64,000 nt of DNA from Parvibaculum sp. (lineage in GTDB: Bacteria > Pseudomonadota > Alphaproteobacteria > Parvibaculales > Parvibaculaceae): NCBI GenBank assembly GCA_019635955.1, contig JAHBYL010000003.1:46633-110632 (forward strand). Reading direction: 5' to 3'. The notes below the pieces were generated by a model that worked only from the letters and a program-made list of their open reading frames with translations, was not told the origin of the DNA and did no database searches. Positions 1 to 8,734 of this stretch are shown in pieces (the stretch's first letter is position 1; the number at the start of each line of letters is the position of its first letter). The position numbers and the translations under genes were made by a program.

Positions 1-818
1 AGCGAATTCACCTGCACGCCATAGCGGAAACGGCGGAGCTTTGCGTCCTCGACGCCGTAGCGTATCCGGCAAAGCTCGTCCCAGAGGTCGACAAAGGCGC
101 GCATCTTCGCGATCTCGGTGATGAAGCGCACCCCGGCATTGACGAAGAAACTGATACGGCCGACGACCTGAGGAAAATCCTTCTCCGGCACCTGGCCGCT
201 CGCCTTCACGCGGTCGAGCACCGCAATGGCGGTCGCCAGCGCAAAGGCAAGCTCCTGCACCGGCGTCGCGCCTGCTTCCTGCAGATGATAGGAGCAGACA
301 TTGGTCGGGTTCCACTTCGGCACCTGCGTATAGGTGTAGGAGACGATATCCGTCAGCAGGCGCATCGAGGGCTCGGGCGGGAACACATAAGTACCGCGCG
401 AGAGATATTCCTTGATGATGTCGTTCTGGACCGTGCCCTGCAGCTTCGCGCGGTCCGCGCCCTGCTCGTCCGCTACCGCGATATAGAGTGCAAGCAGCCA
501 GGCCGCCGTCGCGTTGATCGTCATGGAGGTGTTCATCTGCTCCATGGGAATGCCATCGAACAGCGCCCGCATGTCGCCGATATGGGAGACGGGCACGCCG
601 ACCTTCCCCACCTCGCCCCGCGCCAGCACATGATCGGCGTCATAGCCCGTCTGGGTCGGCAGGTCGAAAGCGATCGAAAGGCCCGTCTGGCCGCGCGAGA
701 GATTGGTGCGATAGAGCTCGTTCGAGGCCTTGGCCGTCGAATGCCCGGCATAGGTACGGAAAATCCACGGCTGGTCCCGCTTGACCTGCCCGTTGCCGCC
801 GTCACCTTTCGCGCTCAT
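1..818 (-). CDS. meaA: ethylmalonyl-CoA mutase-type B12 mutase, N-terminal part (runs off window)
   Basis: Adenosylcobalamin-dependent acyl-CoA mutase; its likely reaction is ethylmalonyl-CoA to methylsuccinyl-CoA in the ethylmalonyl-CoA pathway. About 272 codons are visible from ATG 818; the rest, including the B12-binding domain, lies beyond base 1. Family motifs of the substrate-binding barrel are clear: RTYAGHST (residues 21-28), FDLPTQTGYD (51-60), MNTSMTINAT (95-104), QNDIIKEYLSRGTY (131-144) and SYHLQEAGATPVQE (176-189). The single-chain start and the absence of a small-subunit partner fit MeaA/Ecm rather than heterodimeric methylmalonyl-CoA mutase. Nearby ccr and mcd encode other steps of the same route. 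Methylmalonyl-CoA mutase is the main alternative and cannot be excluded from this half. Confidence 0.85.
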   Translation of the reverse strand, partial: MSAKGDGGNGQVKRDQPWIFRTYAGHSTAKASNELYRTNLSRGQTGLSIAFDLPTQTGYDADHVLARGEVGKVGVPVSHIGDMRALFDGIPMEQMNTSMTINATAAWLLALYIAVADEQGADRAKLQGTVQNDIIKEYLSRGTYVFPPEPSMRLLTDIVSYTYTQVPKWNPTNVCSYHLQEAGATPVQELAFALATAIAVLDRVKASGQVPEKDFPQVVGRISFFVNAGVRFITEIAKMRAFVDLWDELCRIRYGVEDAKLRRFRYGVQVNS

Positions 819-899
819 CGCCTGACCTCGCGTCATCAAACCGTTGCGAGGAAATATCACAGGCTTTGCTGCGCTGCAAAAGGCGAGACGCGGCGCCGT

Positions 900-1304
900 T
901 CAGAGGGCGCCGGTCAGAATGTCGACGATGATACCCGTGGCAACCGCGACCAGCAGAATGTCGTTGCCCGCGATGATGCGCTCGTAGCCCGGCCGGGGAG
1001 GCAGCCCCGCCACAAGCTCGCCCGGCAGATAGCGCTTTGCGATGCCGGGCGGCAGCGGCTTGCCGCGGGCCAGATTCTTGGCGATGCCGGGCGGAAGCGG
1101 TTTCGCGTTGTACGGGTTGGCCACAAAATAATCCCGGATAAGACGTGTTTCTTCCGCACCGAAGGAAACCGATATGCCGGCGCCTATATCAAGCATGGGC
1201 CCGGCGCCAGACGGATTTTCCGGCTTTCCTCCCTTAGCCTGAGCCAGACCGGCCGGCAGGAGAAATGCCAGGGAGATCATGATTGCAACGGAACGGATGG
1301 GCAT
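900..1304 (-). CDS. small secreted CigR/RcnB-like protein
   Basis: A 134-residue protein with a signal peptide (residues 1-23, ending AQA). The middle carries the phrase LPPGIAK twice about 16 residues apart (KPLPPGIAKNLARG, then KPLPPGIAKRYLP), which is typical of the CigR/RcnB-like family of periplasmic proteins. The C-terminus ends in a hydrophobic stretch (NDILLVAVATGIIVDIL) that may contact the membrane. A GAGG motif lies 10 bases before the ATG. The gene lies upstream of meaA on the same strand with an 81-base gap, so cotranscription is possible but unproven. Function is unknown; the family link comes from the repeated motif only. Confidence 0.8.
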   Translation of the reverse strand: MPIRSVAIMISLAFLLPAGLAQAKGGKPENPSGAGPMLDIGAGISVSFGAEETRLIRDYFVANPYNAKPLPPGIAKNLARGKPLPPGIAKRYLPGELVAGLPPRPGYERIIAGNDILLVAVATGIIVDILTGAL

Positions 1305-1451
1305 ATCGGCCTCATTTCATGAATCGAACTCGTCCCATTCAGCCGCGGCCTTGTGGCGGCAATTTGACGCCGCAATGGATATCGCGCCGTCGCCGGACGC
1401 GTTACCCTGCGGGTATCGAAACTGAAAAAGCACAATAAATGGAGGGACTTT

Positions 1452-2699
1452 ATGTCTGACATCAATCAGGACCTGTTTCAGCTCGCCATGTCGGAAAAGG
1501 CGCGGCCGCTGATGGCGGCGGTGCAGAAGCACATCGCCGAAAATGTGGAACCGATTACCGAAGAATTTTTCCGCCTGAACGACGAGAAGACCGACCGCTG
1601 GTCCTGGCATCCGCGCCAGCTCGAACTGCTGGAAGGCGCCAAGAACAAGGCGAAGGAATCGGGGCTCTGGAACTTCTTCCTGCCCGACTCCGAAATCGGC
1701 TCAGGCCTTACCAATCTCGACTACGCCTATATCGCGGTCGAACTCGGCAAATCGCCGCTCGCCTCCGAATCCCTCAATTGCAGCGCGCCCGACACCGGCA
1801 ACATGGAAGTGCTGGAGCGCGTCGGCACGCCCGAGCAGAAGAAGAAGTGGCTGGAGCCGCTGCTCAACGGCGAAATCCGCTCGGCCTATGCGATGACCGA
1901 GCCGGATGTGCCGAGCTCCGACGCGAAGAACGTGCGCACCAGCGCCGTGCTCGACGGCGATGAATGGGTGATCAATGGCGAGAAGTTCTACATCTCCGGC
2001 GCCGGCGACCCGCGCTGCAAGATCATGATCGTCATGGTGAAGACGAGCCCGAATGCCGCCCCCAGCAAGCAGCAATCGCAGATCCTGGTGCCGAAGGACA
2101 CGCCCGGCGTCGAAATTCTCGGGCCGATGAAGGTGTTCGGCAAGGACCATGCGCCGCATGGCCATATGCATATCCGCTTCAACAACGTGCGCGTGCCGAA
2201 GGAAAACATCCTGCTCGGCGAAGGCCGCGGCTTCGAGATCAGCCAGGTGCGCCTTGGACCCGGCCGCATCCATCACTGCATGCGCTCCATCGGCAAGGCT
2301 GAAAAGGCGCTGGAACTGATGGTGAAGCGCTCGGCCACGCGCGAAGCCTTCGGCAAGCCGATCGCGAAGCTCGGCGGCAATCTCGAGATCATCTCGCGTG
2401 CCCGCATCGAGATCAATGCGATGCGCCTTGCCGTGCTTCAGGCGGCGAAAGCGATGGACGTGCTCGGCAACAAGGAAGCCCGCGTCTATGTGAGCGCGGT
2501 GAAGGCGATGGTGCCGGAGAAGGTCTGCCTCATCATCGACCAGGCGATCCAGATGCACGGCGCGGCCGGCATCTCGCAATGGACGCCGCTCGCCGACATG
2601 TACACCGACATGCGCCATCTGCGCTTCGCTGACGGACCGGACGAGGTGCACCACATGGTCGTCGGCCGCGCCGAAGTGCAGAAGCACGGCCTCTGGTAA
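1452..2699 (+). CDS. acyl-CoA dehydrogenase, ACAD10/ACAD11-like
   Basis: FAD-dependent acyl-CoA dehydrogenase of 415 residues that passes electrons to ETF. The start is fixed by GGAGGG eight bases before the ATG. Family signs are the flavin-binding stretch SAYAMTEPDVPSSDAKN, the RHLRFADGPDEVHHM motif near the C-terminus and FGKPIAKLGG. In the ADGPDE motif an aspartate (about residue 394) sits where medium-chain enzymes carry the catalytic glutamate, which is the pattern I associate with the ACAD10/11 group. The substrate is not predictable from sequence. It stands alone between a divergent small gene and ccr and is followed by a strong terminator. Confidence 0.93.
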   Translation: MSDINQDLFQLAMSEKARPLMAAVQKHIAENVEPITEEFFRLNDEKTDRWSWHPRQLELLEGAKNKAKESGLWNFFLPDSEIGSGLTNLDYAYIAVELGKSPLASESLNCSAPDTGNMEVLERVGTPEQKKKWLEPLLNGEIRSAYAMTEPDVPSSDAKNVRTSAVLDGDEWVINGEKFYISGAGDPRCKIMIVMVKTSPNAAPSKQQSQILVPKDTPGVEILGPMKVFGKDHAPHGHMHIRFNNVRVPKENILLGEGRGFEISQVRLGPGRIHHCMRSIGKAEKALELMVKRSATREAFGKPIAKLGGNLEIISRARIEINAMRLAVLQAAKAMDVLGNKEARVYVSAVKAMVPEKVCLIIDQAIQMHGAAGISQWTPLADMYTDMRHLRFADGPDEVHHMVVGRAEVQKHGLW

Positions 2700-2731
2700 G
2701 ACCGGCACCACCGGTCCATACCCGGCACATG

Positions 2732-2766
2732 ACCGCCGCAGGGAACCTCCCTGCGGCGGTTTTGTT
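2732..2766 (+). terminator. rho-independent terminator after the acyl-CoA dehydrogenase
   Basis: A perfect 13-bp stem (2732-2744 with 2748-2760) and a 3-base loop, followed by TTTGTTT. It separates the acyl-CoA dehydrogenase from ccr, so ccr must have its own promoter in 2767-2930. Confidence 0.9.
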
Positions 2767-2930
2767 TCAAGGCAGCTACACCCCCGGGGAAAGAGCCAAA
2801 AACCGCCTTTACCGCCTCAAATTCTATGCTGCAGTGCAAAATATTCTTGCTTCCGCAGCGTCATATGCCAATGATCCGCCCCGGTGCGGCCCCCAGAACC
2901 GCGGAAACAAAGCCGAGCGAGGTTAAAGTC

Positions 2931-4196
2931 ATGACGCAGATGGAAAAGAAGGATCTCTACGAAATCGGCGAGATCCCCCCGCTCGGCCATGTGCCGGAGA
3001 AGATGTACGCCTGGGCCATCCGCCGCGACCGCCACGGCCCGCCGCAACAGGCGATGCAGGTCGAGGTTCTGCCCACCTGGGAGATCGATTCGAACGAGGT
3101 GCTCGTTCTCGTGATGGCTGCAGGCGTGAACTACAACGGCGTCTGGGCGGGTCTCGGCACGCCGATCTCGGTCTTCGACGTCCATGACGTGCCCTACCAC
3201 ATCGCAGGCTCCGATGCGTCCGGGATCGTCTATGCCGTCGGCTCCAAGGTGAAGCGGTGGAAGGTCGGCGATGAAGTCGTCATCCATTGCAATCAGGACG
3301 ATGGCGACGACGAGGAATGCAATGGCGGCGACCCGATGTTCTCGCCCACCCAGCGCATCTGGGGCTACGAGACGCCCGACGGCTCTTTCGCGCAATTCTG
3401 CCGCGTGCAGTCGCAGCAGCTCATGCCGCGCCCGAAGCACCTGACCTGGGAAGAGAGCGCCTGCTACACGCTGACGCTCGCCACCGCCTACCGCATGCTT
3501 TTCGGCCACCGCCCGCACATCCTTTCGCCGGGCCAGAACGTGCTTGTCTGGGGGGCGTCCGGCGGCCTCGGCTCCTTCGCCGTGCAGCTCTGCGCCACGG
3601 CAGGCGCCCATGCGATCGGCGTCATCTCGGACGATTCAAAGCGCGACTTCGTGATGTCGATGGGCGCGAAGGGCGTCATCAACCGCAAGGATTTCAATTG
3701 CTGGGGACAGCTTCCGAAAGTGAACTCGTCCGAATTCAACGACTTCATGAAGGAAGCGCGGAAATTCGGCAAGGCGATCTGGGACATCACCGGCAAGGGT
3801 ATCGATCCCGACATCGTCTTCGAACATCCCGGCGAGTCGACCTTCCCCGTCTCCTGCATGGTGACGAAGCGCGGCGGCATGGTTGTCTTCTGCGCAGGCA
3901 CCACCGGCTTCAACCTGACCTTCGACGCCCGCTTTGTCTGGATGCGCCAGAAGCGCATTCAGGGCTCGCATTTCGCGCATCTGAAGCAGGCATCGGCCGC
4001 GAACCAGCTCGTCATCGAGCGGCGCATCGACCCCTGCATGTCGGAGGTGCTCTCCTGGAACGACATTCCGCTCGCGCATGACAAGATGTGGAAGAACGAG
4101 CACCTGCCGGGCAACATGGCGGTTCTCGTATCCGCCGCGCGTCCGGGCCTGCGCACCGTGGAGGACGCGATCGAGGCGGGCAACAAGGCGGCGTGA
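2931..4196 (+). CDS. ccr: crotonyl-CoA carboxylase/reductase
   Basis: Reductive carboxylation of crotonyl-CoA with NADPH and CO2 to ethylmalonyl-CoA, the defining enzyme of the ethylmalonyl-CoA pathway. The protein is 421 residues, the usual family length. It is an MDR-fold enzyme: GroES-like part with AAGVNYNGVWAGLGTP (about 63-78), WGYETPDGSFAQF, Rossmann motif VWGASGGLG (about 203-211) and GSHFAHLKQA (about 344-353), the stretch near the CO2/active site in this family. An upstream in-frame start at 2826 exists, but GAGG sits just before ATG 2931 and homologues begin here. The upstream region (2767-2930) has an A+T-rich stretch around 2836-2850. Confidence 0.96.
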   Translation: MTQMEKKDLYEIGEIPPLGHVPEKMYAWAIRRDRHGPPQQAMQVEVLPTWEIDSNEVLVLVMAAGVNYNGVWAGLGTPISVFDVHDVPYHIAGSDASGIVYAVGSKVKRWKVGDEVVIHCNQDDGDDEECNGGDPMFSPTQRIWGYETPDGSFAQFCRVQSQQLMPRPKHLTWEESACYTLTLATAYRMLFGHRPHILSPGQNVLVWGASGGLGSFAVQLCATAGAHAIGVISDDSKRDFVMSMGAKGVINRKDFNCWGQLPKVNSSEFNDFMKEARKFGKAIWDITGKGIDPDIVFEHPGESTFPVSCMVTKRGGMVVFCAGTTGFNLTFDARFVWMRQKRIQGSHFAHLKQASAANQLVIERRIDPCMSEVLSWNDIPLAHDKMWKNEHLPGNMAVLVSAARPGLRTVEDAIEAGNKAA

Positions 4197-4219
4197 CGCC
4201 TTGGGCTCAGCCGAAGGCA

Positions 4220-4249
4220 AAAGGCCGGCGATATGCCGGCCTTTTCCTT
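4220..4249. terminator. shared terminator between convergent ccr and trkH
   Basis: A 10-bp stem (4220-4229 with 4235-4244) and a 5-base loop. On the plus strand it is followed by TTCCTTT. The A-run on the left arm lets it also work for trkH reading the other way. Confidence 0.75.
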
Positions 4250-4257
4250 TGCCGGGA

Positions 4258-5739
4258 TCACCGCGCCCAGTAGTCCTTCGAGAACATGACAAGGACGGTC
4301 AGCAGTTCGAGCCGGCCAAGCAGCATGGTGAAGGCGAGGATGAGCTTCGGCCCGTCTGGAATGTTGGCGAAATTGCCGGAAGGGCCGACCTCGTGTCCGA
4401 GACCCGGGCCGACATTCGCGATTGCCGTGACGGCGGAGGATAGCGCCGTCACGAGATCGAGCCCGAAAGCGGCGAGAGCAAGCGCCACGACGAGAATCGA
4501 CGCCAGATAGACGAACACGAAAAGCGCGACGGAGAACACGATCTCGCGGCTCACCGTGCGCTCGCCATAGCGCAGTGTCTGCGCGACATGCGGATAAAGC
4601 GTCTGGCGAATCTGGCTCTTGAAAAGAATTCCGAGTATCTGCAGCCGGAACATCTTCATCCCGCCGGAGGTTGAGCCGGTGCAACCGCCAAGGAACATGA
4701 GGATGAAGAAGGCCATGATCGCGAACGGACCCCAGAGCGTGTAATCCGTGCTGGCAAAGCCCGTCGTCGTGACGATGGAGGTAACGTTGAAGGCCGTGAG
4801 CGTCAGCGCCTCGAAGAAGCCGTAGTCGCCGCGCGCCGCAAGCCAGAGCGCCATCACCACGGAAACACCCGCCAGCATCGCCACGAAGCTCCGCACTTGC
4901 GGGTCGTCCCACAGCGTCTCACCTGCGCCACGCAGCGTCTGCACGTAGAGCGCCAGTGGCAGCGCACCGGAAATCATGAAGACGACCGCCGTCCAGTGGA
5001 TGAACGCATTGTCGAAATAGCCGAAGGATGCGTCATGCGTGGAATAGCCGCCCGTCGAGATGGTCGCCATCGCATGGTTCATTGCGTCGAAGGGCGACAT
5101 GCCGCCAACGATATAGGCAAGCGCACAGAGCAGGGTGAGCAGCAGATAGACTTCGCCGATGGCAACTGCGATCTGCCCGGGGCGCGGCAGGACCTTCTCG
5201 CTTCTGTCCGAACTTTCGGTTCGGAAAAGCTGCATGCCGCCGACGCGCAGGAAGGGCAGAATGGCCACCGCTGTAAGAATGATCCCGACACCGCCCATCC
5301 ATTGCAGCAGCGAGCGCCAGAGAAGAAGGCCGGGCGGCGTCCGGTCAAGCCCGACCATCACGGTGGACCCTGTGGTCGTGACACCGGAGACCGCCTCAAA
5401 AAAGGCGTCCGTATAGTTCATGTCCACCAGCGAAAAGACGAACGGGAGCGCCGAAAACGCGCTCACCGTGAGCCAGCCAAGCGACGTCACCATGAAGGTG
5501 GCGCGGTGATTAAGGTCGCGGCTTTCCGTCTGGTTGGAGAGCATGAGCACGCCGCCGACAAAGGCGGTTATGACGGCGGAAAAGAGAAAGGCTTCCCAAT
5601 CGCCCGTCCGGGCGACGATCTCGGCAAGAATTGGCACCAGCATCAGCACGGAAAGCGTGACAAGCAGCGCCCCGATGACGAGCCCGACAACCTTGGTGCT
5701 GTCGGTGGTTTCCCTGGCCTTGACGCCGCTTCCGTCCAT
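4258..5739 (-). CDS. trkH: TrkH-family potassium uptake channel subunit
   Basis: Inner-membrane K+ translocating subunit of 493 residues. The four pore loops with selectivity-filter glycines are visible in order: VTTTGSTVM (about 120-128), ATISTGGYSTH, SIVTTTGFAST and AIANVGPGLG. Many hydrophobic segments separate them, as expected for the four M1-P-M2 repeats. No TrkA regulator gene is next to it in the window, so the cytoplasmic partner must be elsewhere. It is convergent with ccr and divergent from mcd, with a 179-base promoter region between trkH and mcd. Confidence 0.95.
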   Translation of the reverse strand: MDGSGVKARETTDSTKVVGLVIGALLVTLSVLMLVPILAEIVARTGDWEAFLFSAVITAFVGGVLMLSNQTESRDLNHRATFMVTSLGWLTVSAFSALPFVFSLVDMNYTDAFFEAVSGVTTTGSTVMVGLDRTPPGLLLWRSLLQWMGGVGIILTAVAILPFLRVGGMQLFRTESSDRSEKVLPRPGQIAVAIGEVYLLLTLLCALAYIVGGMSPFDAMNHAMATISTGGYSTHDASFGYFDNAFIHWTAVVFMISGALPLALYVQTLRGAGETLWDDPQVRSFVAMLAGVSVVMALWLAARGDYGFFEALTLTAFNVTSIVTTTGFASTDYTLWGPFAIMAFFILMFLGGCTGSTSGGMKMFRLQILGILFKSQIRQTLYPHVAQTLRYGERTVSREIVFSVALFVFVYLASILVVALALAAFGLDLVTALSSAVTAIANVGPGLGHEVGPSGNFANIPDGPKLILAFTMLLGRLELLTVLVMFSKDYWAR

Positions 5740-5918
5740 TGCCGCCCCTGTGGTCCCCGTTTGCGAATCGTCCTCCGGCTGGCCGGAGCCGGGGCTAAGA
5801 GATATATAGGGATTGAGAGGCAGGGGCTATTCCCGGGCGGCCACGCCGGGGCCCGCTGCTCGGTCCCGCCCCGGCCACACACGGCCCCGATTATAAGTCA
5901 CACGAAGCGAGTTCTTTC

Positions 5919-7598
5919 ATGAGCCAAGCCCCTGCCTCCCTTAGCGACCGCGGCGCTGCCGATATTCTTCTGCCCGATCTGCTGCCGCTCGCGAAACAAG
6001 CCGCAGACGCGGCAGACCGGCTTCTTGCCGCGGCGAAGCAGGCCGTCGTCGCGAAAGTCTCAAGGGACGGCAAGGTTTCGGCCGCGCTGATCGAGCGCGA
6101 GCAGTTCGCCGCGCATGGCCTTGCCTGGGCGGCGACCTATGTCGAGGCGCTGCGCCAGCTTTCGGCCTATGCGCATCGCATGAGCGAGGAAAAGCGGCTC
6201 GGCGAGTTCGAGGCCCTGATCGTTCAGGTGGCTTTCGGCGAATATCTGACCCAGATGACGGGTGGCATTCCGATGAGTCAGGGCGAAACCGTGCGCCCGC
6301 GCGACCTCGGCATTGCGGAGGCCGACATCGCCGCTTTCGAAACCACGCCGGCCGTGAAGACGCTCACGGCGGCGGGCAACACGGCGGAGGTCCGCGCGCG
6401 GATCGCGGAGTTCATTGCCGCCAATAGCGGCGCGGCCACCTTCGGCGATGCCGGCCTCGAAGACACTTATGAGGCGATCCGCGACCAGATGCGCAAATTC
6501 GCCGATGCCGAAGTCATGCCTCATGCGCATGAGTGGCACCTGAAGGACGACTACATTCCGCTCGAGGTGATCGCGCAGATGTCGGAGCTCGGCGTCTTCG
6601 GCCTGACCATCCCGGAAGAGTTCGGCGGGCTCGGCCTCGGCAAGGAGTCCATGTGCGTCGTCTCGGAAGAACTGTCGCGCGGCTATATCGGCGTCGGCTC
6701 GCTCGGCACGCGCTCGGAAATCGCAGCGGAGCTCATTCTCGGCGGCGGCACCAGGGACCAGAAGGACAAGTGGCTGCCGAAAATCGCAAGCGGCGAGGTG
6801 CTGCCGACCGCGGTCTTCACCGAACCGAACACGGGCTCCGACCTTGCGAGCCTGAAGACGCGCGGCCGCCGAGAGGGCGATGTCTACAAGGTGACGGGCA
6901 ACAAGACATGGATCACCCATGCTGCGCGCGCGGACGTAATGACCCTTCTCTGCCGCACCAATGACGAGCCCGGCTACAAGGGCCTTTCCATGCTGCTCGC
7001 CGAAAAGCCCCGCGGCGGCGACGAGAACCTTCCCGGCGGAAGGCATGACGGGCGGCGAGATCCAGTGCTCGGCTATCGCGGCATGAAGGAATTCGAATCG
7101 GCCGACAATTTCGAGGTCAGGCCGAAGCTGCTCGGCGGCGAAGAGGGCGGGGGCTTCAACGGCTGATGCAGACCTTCAACGCGCGCATCGGGCGGCGGCC
7201 CGCGCCGTGGGCGTCGCTCAATCGGCGCTGGAGCTCGGCCTTCCCCCATGCTGGGAACGCATCCAGTTCGGCAGCCGATCTTCACCTTCCCGCGCGTCTT
7301 CAGGCTGATGATGGCCGTCGAAATCATGAGGCGCGCCAGCTCACCTATTTCGCCGCGCGCGAAGGACAGCGGCGGAAGGCGCTGCGACCTCGAAGCCGGC
7401 ATGGCAAAGCTCCTCGCGGCGCGTGTCGCCTGGGCAGCCGCGGACAATGCGTTGCAGATCCACGGCGGCAACGGCTTCGCGCTTGAATATCCGGTGAGCC
7501 GCGTGCTTTGCGACGCGCGCATTCTCAACATTTTCGAAGGCGCGGCCGAAATCCAGGCGCAGGTCATCGCGCGCCGGTTGCTCGAAGGCGGGAACTAA
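5919..7598 (+). pseudogene. mcd: methylsuccinyl-CoA dehydrogenase with multiple frameshifts
   Basis: Mcd oxidises methylsuccinyl-CoA to mesaconyl-CoA with FAD and ETF. The long N-terminal extension before the dehydrogenase core (residues 1 to about 180, with AAHGLAWAATYVEALRQLSA) is the Mcd hallmark. The first frame is intact to about 7028 (FGGLGLGKESMCVVSEEL, AVFTEPNTGSDLASLKTRG), and the last frame is intact from about 7362 to the stop (NALQIHGGNGFALEYPVSRV, ILNIFEGAAEIQAQVIARRL). Between them the recognisable protein jumps frame at least seven times (near 7030, 7066, 7160, 7190, 7272, 7330 and 7362), and the first frame meets a stop at 7166. Such dense damage inside an otherwise well-conserved gene looks like base-calling or assembly error, but real decay is possible. 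Confidence 0.88.
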
Positions 7599-7602
7599 GA
7601 CC

Positions 7603-7794
7603 ATGAACGATATTTTCACCTGGGCAGGTCCCATTGCCCTTCTTGCCGTACTAGCGGTCCTCATCCTCGGGCTCTGGAACATGATGCGCGGCGGCTCTGC
7701 AAGCCGTTCCCAGACATTGATGCGCTGGCGCGTCGGCCTACAATTCCTTGCCCTCGTCATCATCATGACGGGACTCTATTTTGCTTCGCGCTGA
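7603..7794 (+). CDS. small twin-transmembrane protein
   Basis: A 63-residue membrane protein with two helices (about 7-27 and 45-61) joined by a basic loop ([19 protein letters not shown]). The loop phrase [19 protein letters not shown] is one I recognise from small twin-TM (HIG1-like) proteins of alphaproteobacteria. From memory of related genomes, this gene usually sits right before the cobalamin adenosyltransferase and etfBA; here three genes lie between. It begins 4 bases after the mcd stop, so it is probably cotranscribed with mcd. No function is known; both termini on the same side of the inner membrane is the simplest topology. Confidence 0.85.
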   Translation: MNDIFTWAGPIALLAVLAVLILGLWNMMRGGSASRSQTLMRWRVGLQFLALVIIMTGLYFASR

Positions 7795-7835
7795 CATTGC
7801 GCTGCCCGGCGGGCGGCGCCAAGGGAGGAGCGATC

Positions 7836-8729
7836 ATGGCGGACAGAACTATATCGGCGGCTGAACTGCCGAAGAAACGCGTCACCATCTCCGGCCGCCA
7901 CATGGCCTATGCGGAGATGGGCGAGGGCGATCCGATCGTCTTCCTGCATGGCAATCCCACCTCGTCCTATCTCTGGCGCAATGTGATGCCGCATCTGGCA
8001 GATCAGGGCCGCTGCATCGCGCCCGATCTCATCGGCATGGGCGACAGCGAGAAGCTCGAGCCCTCCGGCCCCGAACGCTATACGTTCCGCGAGCATCGCC
8101 GCTTTCTCGATGCCTTTCTGGAAACGCTTGGTATCGTGCGGAATGTCACTCTCGTCATCCATGACTGGGGTTCGGCGCTCGGCTTCGATTGGGCGAACCG
8201 CCATCGCGGCGCGGTCGAAGGCATCGCCTATATGGAGGGGATCGTCCGCCCCCTGACATGGGACGAGTGGAACCAGGATGCCCGCCGCATCTTCGAAGGC
8301 TTCCGCTCGGATGCCGGTGAAGAGATGATCCTAAAGAAAAACCTCTTCATCGAGGCGGTGCTTCCGGGATCGATCCTGCGGAAACTCACGGACGAGGAAA
8401 TGGCGGTCTATCGCCGTCCCTTCGCCGAAGAAGGCGAGGCGCGCCGCCCGACTCTCTCATGGCCGCGTCAGATACCGCTCGATGGCGAACCCGCAGACAT
8501 GGTCGAGATCGCCGGCGACTATGCGAACTGGATGTCCCAGAACGATCTGCCGAAACTTTTCGTGAACGCAGAGCCCGGCGCGATCCTTATCGGTGCGCAG
8601 CGGGAATTCTGCCGCAACTGGAAGAATCAAACCGAAGTGACCGTGAAGGGAAGCCATTTCATCCAGGAAGACAGCCCGCACGAGATCGGCGAGGCGATTG
8701 CCGCCTGGCGCAAGGGCTGGAAGAAGTAG
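7836..8729 (+). CDS. dhaA: haloalkane dehalogenase, HLD-II type
   Basis: Alpha/beta-hydrolase that hydrolyses haloalkanes to alcohol plus halide. The 297-residue protein carries the complete HLD-II set: nucleophile Asp110 in IHDWGSALG, acid Glu134 in AYMEGIV, base His274 in GSHFIQED, and halide-binding Asn40 (HGNPTSS) and Trp111. Position and context of Glu134 separate it from HLD-I enzymes. A strong GGGAGGAG lies five bases before ATG 7836; the in-frame start at 7797 is rejected. It follows the twin-TM gene and is convergent with a DUF1835 gene. Its natural substrate cannot be read from the sequence, and no dehalogenase regulator is visible. Confidence 0.95.
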   Translation: MADRTISAAELPKKRVTISGRHMAYAEMGEGDPIVFLHGNPTSSYLWRNVMPHLADQGRCIAPDLIGMGDSEKLEPSGPERYTFREHRRFLDAFLETLGIVRNVTLVIHDWGSALGFDWANRHRGAVEGIAYMEGIVRPLTWDEWNQDARRIFEGFRSDAGEEMILKKNLFIEAVLPGSILRKLTDEEMAVYRRPFAEEGEARRPTLSWPRQIPLDGEPADMVEIAGDYANWMSQNDLPKLFVNAEPGAILIGAQREFCRNWKNQTEVTVKGSHFIQEDSPHEIGEAIAAWRKGWKK

Positions 8730-8734
8730 GGCAA

